Shown here in pieces: positions 39,978-48,131 of a stretch of 64,000 nt of DNA (positions are counted from its first letter, which is position 1; the number at the start of each line of letters is the position of its first letter). The notes beneath the pieces were generated by a model. That model ran no database searches, was not told the origin of the DNA, and was given only the letters and a program-made list of their open reading frames with translations. A program made the translations under genes and the position numbers. Source of the DNA: Acidovorax radicis (GTDB lineage Bacteria > Pseudomonadota > Gammaproteobacteria > Burkholderiales > Burkholderiaceae_C); the NCBI RefSeq assembly GCF_020510705.1, contig NZ_CP075184.1, positions 2,294,001 to 2,358,000 on the forward strand, given 5' to 3'.

Positions 39978-40364
39978 GGGGCTGTCCTGGTTTCGACGTG
40001 GGTTCGGAGTCGGTGTGGTGCATGTCGAGCTTGAGTCACGCTCGTAAATCTCGATTTAAAAAACTAACTGCAAACGACGAACGTTTCGCACTCGCTGCTT
40101 AATTGCCAGTGAGCCTTGCAACAGTTGGCCGATGGGCTGGGCAAGGGGGTTCTGAGTAATCAGTTCCTCCCGGCTGCAAGGATAATTACATGGGCTGGCC
40201 CTGATCCGGGTACCTTGGCTTGGGGTAAGAAAAAAGGGTGCTGGCTGGTGGTGTAGCGTGCGACTGCGCGACAACATTGGCGAGATTTAAATCAGACCGC
40301 TAAGCATGTAGATCTGCCCGATAAAGGCTTGCGGACGCGGGTTCAATTCCCGCCAGCTCCACCA
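39978..40364 (+). ncRNA. ssrA: Transfer-messenger RNA
   Basis: The 387-nt gene starts ggggctgtcctggtttcgac and ends in the tRNA-like T-arm and agctccACCA, which pairs with the 5' end. The tag frame begins at the resume codon GCA at about 40070 and encodes ANDERFALAA before TAA. tmRNA with SmpB rescues stalled ribosomes. The 3' end is the integration site of the prophage that follows; the CCA end is intact at this junction. Confidence 0.97.
40331..40357. other. attL core
   Basis: These 27 bases in the tmRNA T-arm region recur exactly at 63527-63553. The left copy is followed by tccacca, which completes the tmRNA. Confidence 0.9.
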
Positions 40365-40372
40365 TCTAAGAC

Positions 40373-40415
40373 ACCGCCACACACTGGAAACCCCAGTCTG
40401 TGGCGGTTTTTCTTT
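40373..40415 (+). terminator. Rho-independent terminator for ssrA, on the prophage side of attL
   Basis: The arms accgccaca and tgtggcggt enclose a second short stem (actgg/ccagt) and are followed by ttttctttg. It lies 9 bp past the tmRNA end. Because it is inside the prophage, the host RNA now depends on an element-borne terminator. Confidence 0.9.
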
Positions 40416-40445
40416 GTCCGTCGGGGTCTGGTGGTGTCCTGAAAA

Positions 40446-40477
40446 TCGCACCGATTTCGCACGTAAATCGCACCGAT
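40446..40477. other. Candidate integrase arm-type sites, left
   Basis: Two direct copies of tcgcaccgat (40446-40455 and 40468-40477) flank a ttcgcac. The 17-mer tcgcaccgatttcgcac here is identical to 63480-63496 near attR. Such arm sites are bound by the N-terminal domain of tyrosine integrases. Confidence 0.6.
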
Positions 40478-41658
40478 CAGATTGATCCCACGATGCGCAA
40501 TTCAGCCTTGGGCTTTTGGTAGTCCTCGCGGATGAACTTGCCATAGGTGCGAAACACCATTTCTACGTCCTCGTGCCCCAGTTGCTGGGCGACATACCAA
40601 GGGTTCTGACCAGCCGTCAGCAGGCTTGATGCGTAGGTGTGCCGTACCTGATACGGGTTGCGGTAGGGCACCTTTGAGCGCTTCATAAGTGGCATCCACA
40701 GCGTCTTGCGCACCTGAGCATCTGTTTCCCAAGGCTGCAGGCTGCTTGGGTTGAGCCACACCCTGGGGCCGCGCATCAGACTGATTACTTTCTGTGCTGT
40801 CAGGGCTGCCATGGCTTCGGCGTTGAGTTCCAGATCGCGGATGCCGGCTGCCGTTTTTGGCGCCTTGATTACCCCCGCCACCTGGTTGAGTTCAATGCGT
40901 GCGATGTGCCGCTCCCAGTCGATGTGGCCCCACTCCAGCGCCTGCAGCTCGCCCGGCCGGAGTCCCGAGTGAAACCAGAACTGCACCATCGGCCGCTCAT
41001 CCGGCCGGCAGGCTTCAAGGATCGCGCCACGTTCATCGGCCGTGAAAGGCTGAATCACGTAGTCGCTGGCCTTGGCGGTCTGCCTGATGAGCTTGGTCAG
41101 AGCGATGCGGTCGAATGGGTTGAAGTCGATCAGCTCATCGTTCAAGGCGTCTTCGAAGATGCTGCGCAAGGGAATCAAAGTATTTCTGATGGTCTTGCTG
41201 GTGCAGTCCATCACGCTGATCCATTCGCGCAGGGCGCTGGGGGCCACTTCGCGCACAGTCAGTCCATGCCAGCGGCGCATTCTCTCCCCTGTGATGGCTT
41301 TGGCGTACCCTCGATAGGAAGACTTGGCCATCTGGCCGTTCTGCACTTGCTTCTCGTAGGTTTCTAGCTGGCGTTGCAGCAGCACTTCCATAAGCAGGGC
41401 GTCCTTGACGTTCGCCTTGGCCCTGGGGCTGTCCGGGAAGTAGTCCGCATAGACAAACGTCCCTTCACCGACCTTGCGGCGCACCTCTTCACGAAGCACG
41501 GATGCGCGCTGGATACTCGACTTGTTGATGGGGCAGGGAGGCAGCAGCTCCCGGCATTCCTGGTCGTTCCAGGTGAAAGCCACCTGGATGCGGTCACCGG
41601 CAACGAATTGCCGGATCTTCACGCCCGGCGGGGTTGGGGGAGTTGGTCGTTTATCCAC
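40477..41658 (-). CDS. int: Tyrosine recombinase, prophage integrase
   Basis: The 393-residue protein has an N-terminal DUF3596-like/arm-binding part, a SAM-like core-binding domain and a C-terminal catalytic domain with the arginine in SGLRPGELQALEWG, the HxxR-type box YQVRHTYASSLL, LGHEDVEM and the nucleophile tyrosine in FRTYGKF. The stop codon lies at the arm sites next to attL. It overlaps the excisionase-like gene by 40 bp. All catalytic residues are present, so it may still be active. Confidence 0.93.
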   Translation of the reverse strand: MDKRPTPPTPPGVKIRQFVAGDRIQVAFTWNDQECRELLPPCPINKSSIQRASVLREEVRRKVGEGTFVYADYFPDSPRAKANVKDALLMEVLLQRQLETYEKQVQNGQMAKSSYRGYAKAITGERMRRWHGLTVREVAPSALREWISVMDCTSKTIRNTLIPLRSIFEDALNDELIDFNPFDRIALTKLIRQTAKASDYVIQPFTADERGAILEACRPDERPMVQFWFHSGLRPGELQALEWGHIDWERHIARIELNQVAGVIKAPKTAAGIRDLELNAEAMAALTAQKVISLMRGPRVWLNPSSLQPWETDAQVRKTLWMPLMKRSKVPYRNPYQVRHTYASSLLTAGQNPWYVAQQLGHEDVEMVFRTYGKFIREDYQKPKAELRIVGSI

Positions 41659-41894
41659 TGGTCAGCCGCTTTGATGTTGACGTACAGACGCCTGGCGATG
41701 ACGGCAACCTGTTGCCCCTCTTTCCAGACGCCGCTCTTTTTGCGCTGTTTCACCGTTTCTTTGGTGATGCCCGTCATGTCCTGGAACTTGCTGGCCAGGA
41801 CCCATTCGGGCTGCGGCGCGACTGTGCTGCCGTCCTGCTCAGGCTCTGTAACAAAGCGTGAATCGTTATCTGCCTGTTTTTTGGAGCTGTTCAT
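41619..41894 (-). CDS. Excisionase-like DNA-binding protein
   Basis: The 91-residue protein has a polar N-terminal tail and a helix-turn-helix with wing: WVLASKFQDMTGITKETVKQ, RKKSGVWKEGQQVAVIARRL and YVNIKAADQWIN. This is the form of phage excisionases and AlpA-like proteins that set integrase direction. It overlaps int by 40 bp and the upstream gene by 4 bp (ATGA). Confidence 0.75.
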   Translation of the reverse strand: MNSSKKQADNDSRFVTEPEQDGSTVAPQPEWVLASKFQDMTGITKETVKQRKKSGVWKEGQQVAVIARRLYVNIKAADQWINDQLPQPRRA

Positions 41895-42094
41895 GCTGTG
41901 GTTCTCCTATGTTCTCGTTCCAGCCGCTTGGCCAAGCGTTCGACTCGTTCAGCGGGCCACGGGTCATTGCGGTCGTAGCCTTCGAGGGCCCGGCGAGCGT
42001 CAATGACATCGCGGGCGTGAGCACGGCAAGCCGCGCGCAGGGTGAACCAGCGCCGGCTGCCGCCGTAGTAGATGCGTGCGATTCCGATCTTCAT
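41891..42094 (-). CDS. Small basic phage protein, function unknown
   Basis: The 67-residue protein is rich in arginine and tyrosine (KIGIARIYYGGSRRWFTLRA) with a C-terminal helix, WPAERVERLAKRLEREH. It overlaps both neighbours by 4 bp (ATGA), which supports it as a real gene in a tightly coupled early operon. I recognise no domain. Confidence 0.7.
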   Translation of the reverse strand: MKIGIARIYYGGSRRWFTLRAACRAHARDVIDARRALEGYDRNDPWPAERVERLAKRLEREHRRTTA

Positions 42095-42543
42095 GGTGTG
42101 TTTCCTCCTGGTGCCGGAAGCAGGCCCACCTTGCGCGCCTGCTCCAGTACCGTGCTGCCGGTTGGCAGCAGGATCTGCCCCAGGAATGCGCCCTCAAAGG
42201 TGAGAACCCCTGTTTCGATGGCCACCACCTGGCCCTTGATCCAGTCGCGGAGCACGCTGCAGACGCTGATCTCGGCCTGCTTCATCGCTTTGCGCTCGTG
42301 GTCCACCCTGGTGCCGCGCATGCGCGTGGTGTAAGGGTGCTCTTTCAGCCAAGCAGCCGCGTAGCCCCGGTAGCTAGCGCGCGCGGTCACATCCATGCCG
42401 CGATAGCTGAACTGCACGATCAACTCGCCGGCCTCGGTGTCTGTCATCGTGCCGAATCGGGCGCAGCCAAATTTGGTGAGCACCTTGCGGATCTCGCCCA
42501 GTGCAGCGTCGCCGCTGGTGGCGTTCTCATAGGGTAGGGTCAT
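42091..42543 (-). CDS. Phage protein of unknown function
   Basis: The 150-residue protein begins MTLPYENATSGDAALGEIRK and has the segment FGTMTDTEAGELIVQFSYRG, a mixed alpha/beta look, and a conserved-looking C-terminal third with FEGAFLGQILLPTG. No signal peptide or membrane segment is seen. It overlaps its neighbours by 4 bp on each side. Function is unknown. Confidence 0.7.
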   Translation of the reverse strand: MTLPYENATSGDAALGEIRKVLTKFGCARFGTMTDTEAGELIVQFSYRGMDVTARASYRGYAAAWLKEHPYTTRMRGTRVDHERKAMKQAEISVCSVLRDWIKGQVVAIETGVLTFEGAFLGQILLPTGSTVLEQARKVGLLPAPGGNTP

Positions 42544-42713
42544 GTTTTCTTTCCTCCCTGCCGCTTTCGCAGCCAGGTGAAGTGCAGCGGATCACCCGCC
42601 TGTTGATACAGATCCGACAGCTCCTGCCTTGCTGGGCAGCCCTCCCGGCTTCCCGGGGCTATTCGAGCGGCGCAACTGGTGTGGGGGTTGGCCTTCCGGC
42701 ACTTGCGCTCCAC
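42540..42713 (-). CDS. Small cysteine-containing phage protein
   Basis: A 57-codon frame starts at GTG (42713) and ends in TGA overlapping the next ATG (ATGA), as do the genes after it. The product contains three cysteines (VERKCRKANPHTSCAAR, then GCPARQELSDLY) and ends HFTWLRKRQGGKKT. The shared 4-bp overlap pattern is the main support. The start is uncertain. Confidence 0.55.
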   Translation of the reverse strand: MERKCRKANPHTSCAARIAPGSREGCPARQELSDLYQQAGDPLHFTWLRKRQGGKKT

Positions 42714-42717
42714 AAAC

Positions 42718-42826
42718 TCAGGGGGCGCGGCTGGTCAGCAGCACCAGGCGGTCGGTTACGCCCCGGCGCTCGGGGCTAGTGAACTTGTAGTTTTGGCGAC
42801 CCGCGACTTGCACTCGCGCAACGAGC
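42718..42826 (-). pseudogene. Remnant of a VRR-NUC-type nuclease gene
   Basis: Between two stop codons the minus strand reads about 36 codons containing NYKFTSPERRGVTDRLVLL. This resembles the active-site core of VRR-NUC nucleases, which typically read KFTSPGRRGVPDRLVLLP. The rest of the domain is missing on both sides. It marks loss of phage DNA in this area. Confidence 0.4.
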
Positions 42827-42878
42827 TCTTAATTCAAGGGACTCTCGCGGATAGACTTTCGCCATATGGAGTGGGCAT

Positions 42879-43227
42879 ATGCGGGATTCGAAACTGAGTT
42901 GGGTCGAGAGGTTGTTTGTTGCGTGGGCTCTGGTCATCGCCTCGGTAGGGGTGTTGGCCGTCCTGGTTGGCCTTGGGGTGTGGATCAGCGACAACTCCAG
43001 CAACGTGGCTAGTTGGGTTCAAGCTGTGGGGGCCATCGTCGCAATTGCCGCCGGTGCTGTCGCGGTGAACTGGCAGGTGCGGACTCAGGCACGTCACGCA
43101 GAAGAGCTGCGGCTGGAGCGTGTAAAGGCGGTTGCAAACGCGCTTTTCAATTGCCGCCTTGCGCTCATCGCTTTTTTGCACACCACCCTCGGTTGGAAAG
43201 ACGCGACTCGCCACCCGCTGCGCGACC
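42879..43227 (+). pseudogene. Truncated two-helix membrane protein gene at a deletion junction
   Basis: From the ATG at 42879 about 100 residues make sense: two hydrophobic helices (WALVIASVGVLAVLVGLGVW and VQAVGAIVAIAAGAVAVNW) and a charged helix. After about LIAFLH (near 43190) the frame becomes low-complexity and runs as the wrong frame of the next tail gene until 43406. This is best explained by a deletion that fused this gene out of frame to the virion gene. Confidence 0.55.
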
Positions 43228-45111
43228 GTGGCGCACAAAAAAGTGGAGTCGTGGGTTTGGGTGTGGACCAAGACCAATGCGGGCGACCCATTCGGCCCTT
43301 ACTACCTGGTGGACGGCAAGCCGCTGATGCCGGATGCCCATTTCAACAACCTCTACACCACGCAGAACGCTGGCAACGGTTACCAAAACTCGGCGCCTGG
43401 CCGTGAAGCGGATGGCTCATTTCGCGCAGATCCAGACGGCGACGGCTGGGCCTACCGCCGCGTGCGTGAGTACCGCCTGCCTCGCAAATTCGGAGAGCAG
43501 ACATTTGCCCGCGCATACCTGATCGACGGCGTGCTGGTGGGGTGTTCGCAGGAGGCGGGTTTCAATCCCGTCGTGGGCGGCAGCACCAAGGACTGGAAGG
43601 CAGTGCCCAGCCCGGAGAACTACGAGCCCGCATTCACCTACCTGCCGGGCCTGCTGGAGCTGGGCATTACGGTGACGGCGACCAGCGAGAGCGACCCTTA
43701 CGCCTTCGATGTGACGTTTGATGTGCTCCAAAGCGAGTTCTACGACGCCACCAGCGAGCGCCCCAAGCGGTACTTTGTGGACGCCGCCTACTACGTGGCC
43801 ACGCCCCGCACCAAGGAGCAGGACGCGGTGGACGGCCTCGCGGACGATGACCTGGTGGTGGCCGAGGTGGAGGTGTATTTCACACCGGGGCAGGGCGTGA
43901 CGGACGAGGGGACCGGGTTCCCCACGGATCCTGTGGGCGGCAACACCTGGCGTTACCTGACGGCGGGCGTGCAGTACGCCCAGGGCGGCCGGCATCTTCG
44001 CGGGATCGTGGGGCCGCCAGGCTTTGCGAGCGGGCGGCGATACCACGACCACATTGACGAGCCCTACCTGGAAAGCGCGCTGACCGGGCAGTTCCGGGCC
44101 GATGGCGTCCATGCGTACTACATGGTGCGCAACCAGCGGACGCAGGCCATGGTGCAGCGCCTGTGCCTGGTGCACAACGAGCGGTGGGAGTTCGACGGCC
44201 TGGACGTGCTCACGGAGTTCTTCTACGCGGGCCCGGACACCGACCGCGCATTCGAGCAGGAGAACGGTGAAACCGTGGGCTACCCCGGGCGGGTGTTCAT
44301 GCCGCTGACCACCAGCACCACATCCCCGCAGTTCGAGATCGGGCTGGCTCGCGCCAAATACCTGAGCGAGAACCACATGCCGGCCACCTTTGTGACGCAC
44401 ATTGACGTGGCCGACCTGCGGTTTTTGAACTTCATCACCCGCACGTATCAGCGCAACAGGGCCACGGCATCCAGCTATGAGCGGCTGGTGGTGGACGATC
44501 CCAGCCCGCATCTGGAGTGGAACGCAGCGCGCGCCAGCCGCCGATTCGGCAGCCAGGTGTATCCCAACCACCATCTGCGCATCCGAGGCCAGGCGGTGCG
44601 CTCCATCCTGTACCAGCCTGACATTCCAGAGTTTGGGCCAGACCCTGCAGTGACCATGGCCACGCCAGCGGATGCAGTGCGCCTGCCAAGCATCCCACGC
44701 GGTGAGGCGCCCTGCGGCAATGAGGGCGCCGCCCTGGCCATGCAGCAGGAATTCGCAGCTCGCTTCATCACCCCCAGTCTGCTGCCGGGCAACAGTATCC
44801 CTGCCCACCCGGGCGGGCACTGGGCCGCATGCATCAACCGCACACAGGGCGAAATTCGTTTCGATGGCCCCGAAGAAATCCCCACAGCTACCGGCGAGCT
44901 GATCTCCCCCCTGTCGGGTTCGACAGAGGGTGCCCTGAACTGGTTTGATGCCATCCATGTCCACGGCAAGCAGGACACCACGCACAAAGCGGTGTTCAAC
45001 GCAGCCTTTGGGCAGGACCGCGACTACAGCTATTGGGGCGACCCCGACGGCGTTGACGATGAAGAAGAGTTCGGCGGCTTCATGTCTGGCGCGCTCTGGG
45101 TAAAAAACTGA
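43228..45111 (+). CDS. Phage virion (tail) protein, 5' end uncertain
   Basis: The frame is open from 43132, but phage-like sequence begins near the GTG at 43228 (VAHKKVESWVWVWTKTNAG). The roughly 627-residue product is acidic, rich in aromatic residues and has no signal peptide. It begins the block of co-directional virion genes. No clear ribosome-binding site precedes 43228, and the deletion junction lies just upstream, so the true N terminus may be lost. I do not recognise a named family. Confidence 0.6.
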   Translation: MAHKKVESWVWVWTKTNAGDPFGPYYLVDGKPLMPDAHFNNLYTTQNAGNGYQNSAPGREADGSFRADPDGDGWAYRRVREYRLPRKFGEQTFARAYLIDGVLVGCSQEAGFNPVVGGSTKDWKAVPSPENYEPAFTYLPGLLELGITVTATSESDPYAFDVTFDVLQSEFYDATSERPKRYFVDAAYYVATPRTKEQDAVDGLADDDLVVAEVEVYFTPGQGVTDEGTGFPTDPVGGNTWRYLTAGVQYAQGGRHLRGIVGPPGFASGRRYHDHIDEPYLESALTGQFRADGVHAYYMVRNQRTQAMVQRLCLVHNERWEFDGLDVLTEFFYAGPDTDRAFEQENGETVGYPGRVFMPLTTSTTSPQFEIGLARAKYLSENHMPATFVTHIDVADLRFLNFITRTYQRNRATASSYERLVVDDPSPHLEWNAARASRRFGSQVYPNHHLRIRGQAVRSILYQPDIPEFGPDPAVTMATPADAVRLPSIPRGEAPCGNEGAALAMQQEFAARFITPSLLPGNSIPAHPGGHWAACINRTQGEIRFDGPEEIPTATGELISPLSGSTEGALNWFDAIHVHGKQDTTHKAVFNAAFGQDRDYSYWGDPDGVDDEEEFGGFMSGALWVKN

Positions 45112-45132
45112 ATCACAGCAAAGGGAATCATC

Positions 45133-45573
45133 ATGACCTACAAAACCTCTTCTGGCCTGCGCAACTACATGCAGGTCACTGGTAGCGCGCGTGCTGCGCT
45201 GGCAGGCGGCAAGATCCGCATCTTCAGCGGCCCAGAGCCCGTAAGCGCCGATGCGGCCGAGACTGGCACACTGCTGTGCGTCATAGACAAAGACGGTGCG
45301 GGCGCTGGCTTCACGCTGGACACCACTGCTGTCGATGGCATCGTGTCCAAGGTAGTTTCGGACGTGCTCAAGGGCACCATTATCGCCACGGGCATCGCTG
45401 GCTACTACCGCTATGTGGGGGCAGCCGACACCGGTGTCGTGTCTACCACTGAGCCTCGCGTGCAAGGGCGCGTCAGCAAATCCGGAGCAGAAATGAACCT
45501 CGGCAGCACGGCGTTCGAGTCTGGCATCGAGCAGCCCCTGTACGAATTCAGCATCAACCTGCCTACGTTCTAA
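45133..45573 (+). CDS. Small phage structural protein
   Basis: The 146-residue protein (MTYKTSSGLRNYMQVTGSAR) contains KIRIFSGPEPVSADAAETGT followed by a glycine-rich beta-type region. The same layout is seen in the protein at 53147-53551 (KLQIRTGAAPANCAAADSGT), so the two look like diverged paralogues. It lies 21 bp after the previous virion gene with AAAGGGAA before the ATG. Confidence 0.65.
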   Translation: MTYKTSSGLRNYMQVTGSARAALAGGKIRIFSGPEPVSADAAETGTLLCVIDKDGAGAGFTLDTTAVDGIVSKVVSDVLKGTIIATGIAGYYRYVGAADTGVVSTTEPRVQGRVSKSGAEMNLGSTAFESGIEQPLYEFSINLPTF

Positions 45574-45576
45574 GCC

Positions 45577-46194
45577 ATGGCGACGCTCGCTGGGTACGCC
45601 TATTTCAGCCGGGCGGAGAACTACAGCTACATCCCGTCAGGCAATGTGTACGGGGCGCCGTGGGATGCGCCGTTGCGCGCGTATGCGATCTATGACGACG
45701 GCGCCGTTACGTTCCTTGGCGCGGGCACGTACTCAGCATCTCAGGCGGATTCCACTGGGCAGCGGTTTGGCTATTACCCAGCCAACGAGATCACGGATGC
45801 CAACCCGGACATCGCTGCTTTGTACGCGATCACCCCTGGTGATATCCGGTTTGTCCAGCCGCTGGATGGGACGGTGCGTGCATTCGACGTGCGAATCATC
45901 GACGGAGACGGCCTGCTCTATCCGGGGAGTTTCGATCTGTCCGCTTTGGCGCCTGGTGCTGTGGTCAGCGGGACAAATTACATTGCGGTTGCTGTATGGC
46001 AAGCGCCCGAGCTATCTGACCCGAGGGTGATCGTTGCTGTCGCCGTGGCGGCGGACCCGTCGTATTGGTCTGGGATTACGACGATCAGCGACAGCGACCG
46101 GTTCTCGGTTGCGATCTCTGCATTCACCAGCCCTGAGCCACCAACTACTCCTGCTTTCTGGACGAGTTTGTCTGGCACAAAGGAAATCCCGTGA
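45577..46194 (+). CDS. Phage virion protein of unknown function
   Basis: The 205-residue protein is rich in beta-prone, aromatic and small residues (LAGYAYFSRAENYSYIPSG, TPAFWTSLSGTKEIP). There is no signal or membrane segment. It follows its neighbour after 3 bp and overlaps the next gene by 4 bp, so it belongs to the same structural operon. Confidence 0.6.
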   Translation: MATLAGYAYFSRAENYSYIPSGNVYGAPWDAPLRAYAIYDDGAVTFLGAGTYSASQADSTGQRFGYYPANEITDANPDIAALYAITPGDIRFVQPLDGTVRAFDVRIIDGDGLLYPGSFDLSALAPGAVVSGTNYIAVAVWQAPELSDPRVIVAVAVAADPSYWSGITTISDSDRFSVAISAFTSPEPPTTPAFWTSLSGTKEIP

Positions 46195-48131
46195 CCAACA
46201 CCCTCAAAAAAGTCACGAATGTAGTGGTGCTGCCCGAGCGTGCGGCTTCGGCAGCAATCCCCTACATGCCCGCGCGCCCGGCGTACACGGCAACAGAGAC
46301 AAAGCAGTTCTGCCGCCTCGTCACAAGGACAACTGGGGGAACGGCCCCGTCACTGACCAAAGTGGTCACCATTGTGGACGGCAAGGCGGTGGTGACCTTT
46401 GTGCAGATCCCGGGCTCTCCAGGCGTCACGACAACAACCCGCGTATGCGAGGACGTACAGGTTTCAGTTTTCTACCCTGCGCGCCCGGAACAAAAGGCTC
46501 AGGAAGCCGTGACCTACCGCCCACGCACCGTGGTGCAGGAATTTGGCATCGGGTGGAATGCAGGGGCCAGGTCCATCGCCGAGCTGTCGGGCAACGGCGC
46601 CGCGACTTTCTTGGTTCCGAGCGCCAGCGGCGCAGTGGTGGGCTTCAATGATGTGGATGAAGACTCTGGCTATCTGAGCATCGAGCACGGGCTCTATTTC
46701 CAGAATGAGACGTTCCGGGTGATCGAGCTTGGAGTGCTGAAAGGGTCAGATGCAACGTTCCTAAAGACCGACACGTTCAAGATTGAGCGTGTGGGCGACC
46801 AGGTGCGCTACTACCAAAACGATGCACTGATTTACACCAGCCTGGAGCCCAGCACGCGCCCTGTGTTCCTTGACGTGTCGTTGTATTCGGGCGGTGACAT
46901 CGTTGACGCACCGACTCTCATCGGGACCACGGGCGGTTATTCCAATGCCTCCATGCGGCCCATGAGCGGCTTCGCCTCGGAAACATCTGGGTGGAGCTTT
47001 TCGCACGCCTCTATGGCGCAGATGACTGGTGCAGCCAGCGATTTGTGGCCTCGGTCCAACGCGGTCATGCGCCCGATGACTGGGATGGCCACTGACAAGA
47101 AGTATGGTGAGTCACACGCCTCCATGCGGCCCATGAGCGGCAGTGCATCGGCGGGCATGCTCGCCCCAACATATGCAGTGAGCGCCGCCCAGATGATGCC
47201 GATGTACGGCGCCGCCTATGGGCCAGAAGTGCGGTACGGCACGTCCAACGCTGTGATGCGGCCCATGACAGGCATGGCTGTTGACAAGAAATATGGCGAG
47301 TCACACGCCGAGATGGCCCCGATGCAGGGCTACGCCTCCGACCAGCCGCCCGCGATCATGGGCATCCTGGGCGGGGAGATCAGCCACTTTGCGATTGTCA
47401 CCCTGGCTACAGCACCCCTTGTTGGCCTGCTGTCTGGCAGCTTCACAGGATCTGCGAGCACCAGCATCCTGCAGACTGAGCCCATCATCGGCGTGCTGGG
47501 CGGCGGCTTCACCCCTTACGCTGAAATCACGCTGACCACCGCGGATATGCGTGGCATCCTGGGCGGCAGCCTGAGCGCGCTGGCGGATGTGGTGCTGCAG
47601 ACTGAAGCCATGCACCTGGTGCTGGGCGGCGAACTGGGGGCGCTCTCGCGCTTGATGGAGGTGTTCGCAATGAACATCACCAGTGGCAAGGTGGGCGGCA
47701 CCACGCAGTACGAGAACTACCCGTTCAACAGTGTCGCCAAGATCGGCGGTCGCTACTACGGCGCGACCGACGAAGGCCTGTTCTTGCTGGAGGGCGAGGA
47801 CGACGCTGGCGATCCCATCGTGTCGGTGTTTGGCCTGGGCCAGATGAATTTCGGCAATCCGCAGGTCAAGACCGTGACCCACTGCTACCTGGGCGCGGCG
47901 GCCGGCGCGATGCGGCTGGAGGTGGATGCGCTGGTGCGCGGCGTGCCGGCCAGATATTCCTACCAAGCCCGGGTGTATGGAAGCACCATGCGCGAAATGC
48001 GCTTCGACCTGGGCAAGGGCATGCAGAGCACCTACCTGACGCCCACTTTCTACAACGACAGCGGCACGCCCTTTGAGGTGGATGCCGTGCGCTTTCTCAT
48101 TGCCGAATCGGCCCGGAGGATCGGAACATGA
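46191..48131 (+). CDS. Phage tail/fibre protein with two classes of tandem repeats
   Basis: The 646-residue protein starts at GTG (46191), overlapping the preceding TGA. Residues about 30-240 hold a beta-rich domain (TETKQFCRLVTRTTGG; FGIGWNAGARSIAEL). Residues about 245-390 hold seven repeats of the type S-[NH]-A-x-M-x-P-M-[ST]-G-x-A-x-D. Residues about 390-495 hold five repeats of about 21 residues with the core G-x-L-G-G-x-[FLI] and alternating T. The C-terminal 150 residues form another domain. It overlaps the next gene by ATGA. Confidence 0.75.
   Translation: MTNTLKKVTNVVVLPERAASAAIPYMPARPAYTATETKQFCRLVTRTTGGTAPSLTKVVTIVDGKAVVTFVQIPGSPGVTTTTRVCEDVQVSVFYPARPEQKAQEAVTYRPRTVVQEFGIGWNAGARSIAELSGNGAATFLVPSASGAVVGFNDVDEDSGYLSIEHGLYFQNETFRVIELGVLKGSDATFLKTDTFKIERVGDQVRYYQNDALIYTSLEPSTRPVFLDVSLYSGGDIVDAPTLIGTTGGYSNASMRPMSGFASETSGWSFSHASMAQMTGAASDLWPRSNAVMRPMTGMATDKKYGESHASMRPMSGSASAGMLAPTYAVSAAQMMPMYGAAYGPEVRYGTSNAVMRPMTGMAVDKKYGESHAEMAPMQGYASDQPPAIMGILGGEISHFAIVTLATAPLVGLLSGSFTGSASTSILQTEPIIGVLGGGFTPYAEITLTTADMRGILGGSLSALADVVLQTEAMHLVLGGELGALSRLMEVFAMNITSGKVGGTTQYENYPFNSVAKIGGRYYGATDEGLFLLEGEDDAGDPIVSVFGLGQMNFGNPQVKTVTHCYLGAAAGAMRLEVDALVRGVPARYSYQARVYGSTMREMRFDLGKGMQSTYLTPTFYNDSGTPFEVDAVRFLIAESARRIGT

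Noticed and set aside
42780..42850. Possible tRNA fragment
   Set aside because: No T-arm or acceptor pairing can be drawn; the segment is better read as part of the nuclease remnant and spacer.
43132..43227. ATG at 43132 as the start of the first virion gene
   Set aside because: The first 32 codons are another frame of the truncated membrane protein gene and look unlike phage protein; they stem from the deletion fusion.
46900..47640. Diversity-generating retroelement target
   Set aside because: The repeats are coding and regular, but no reverse transcriptase or template repeat exists in the window.
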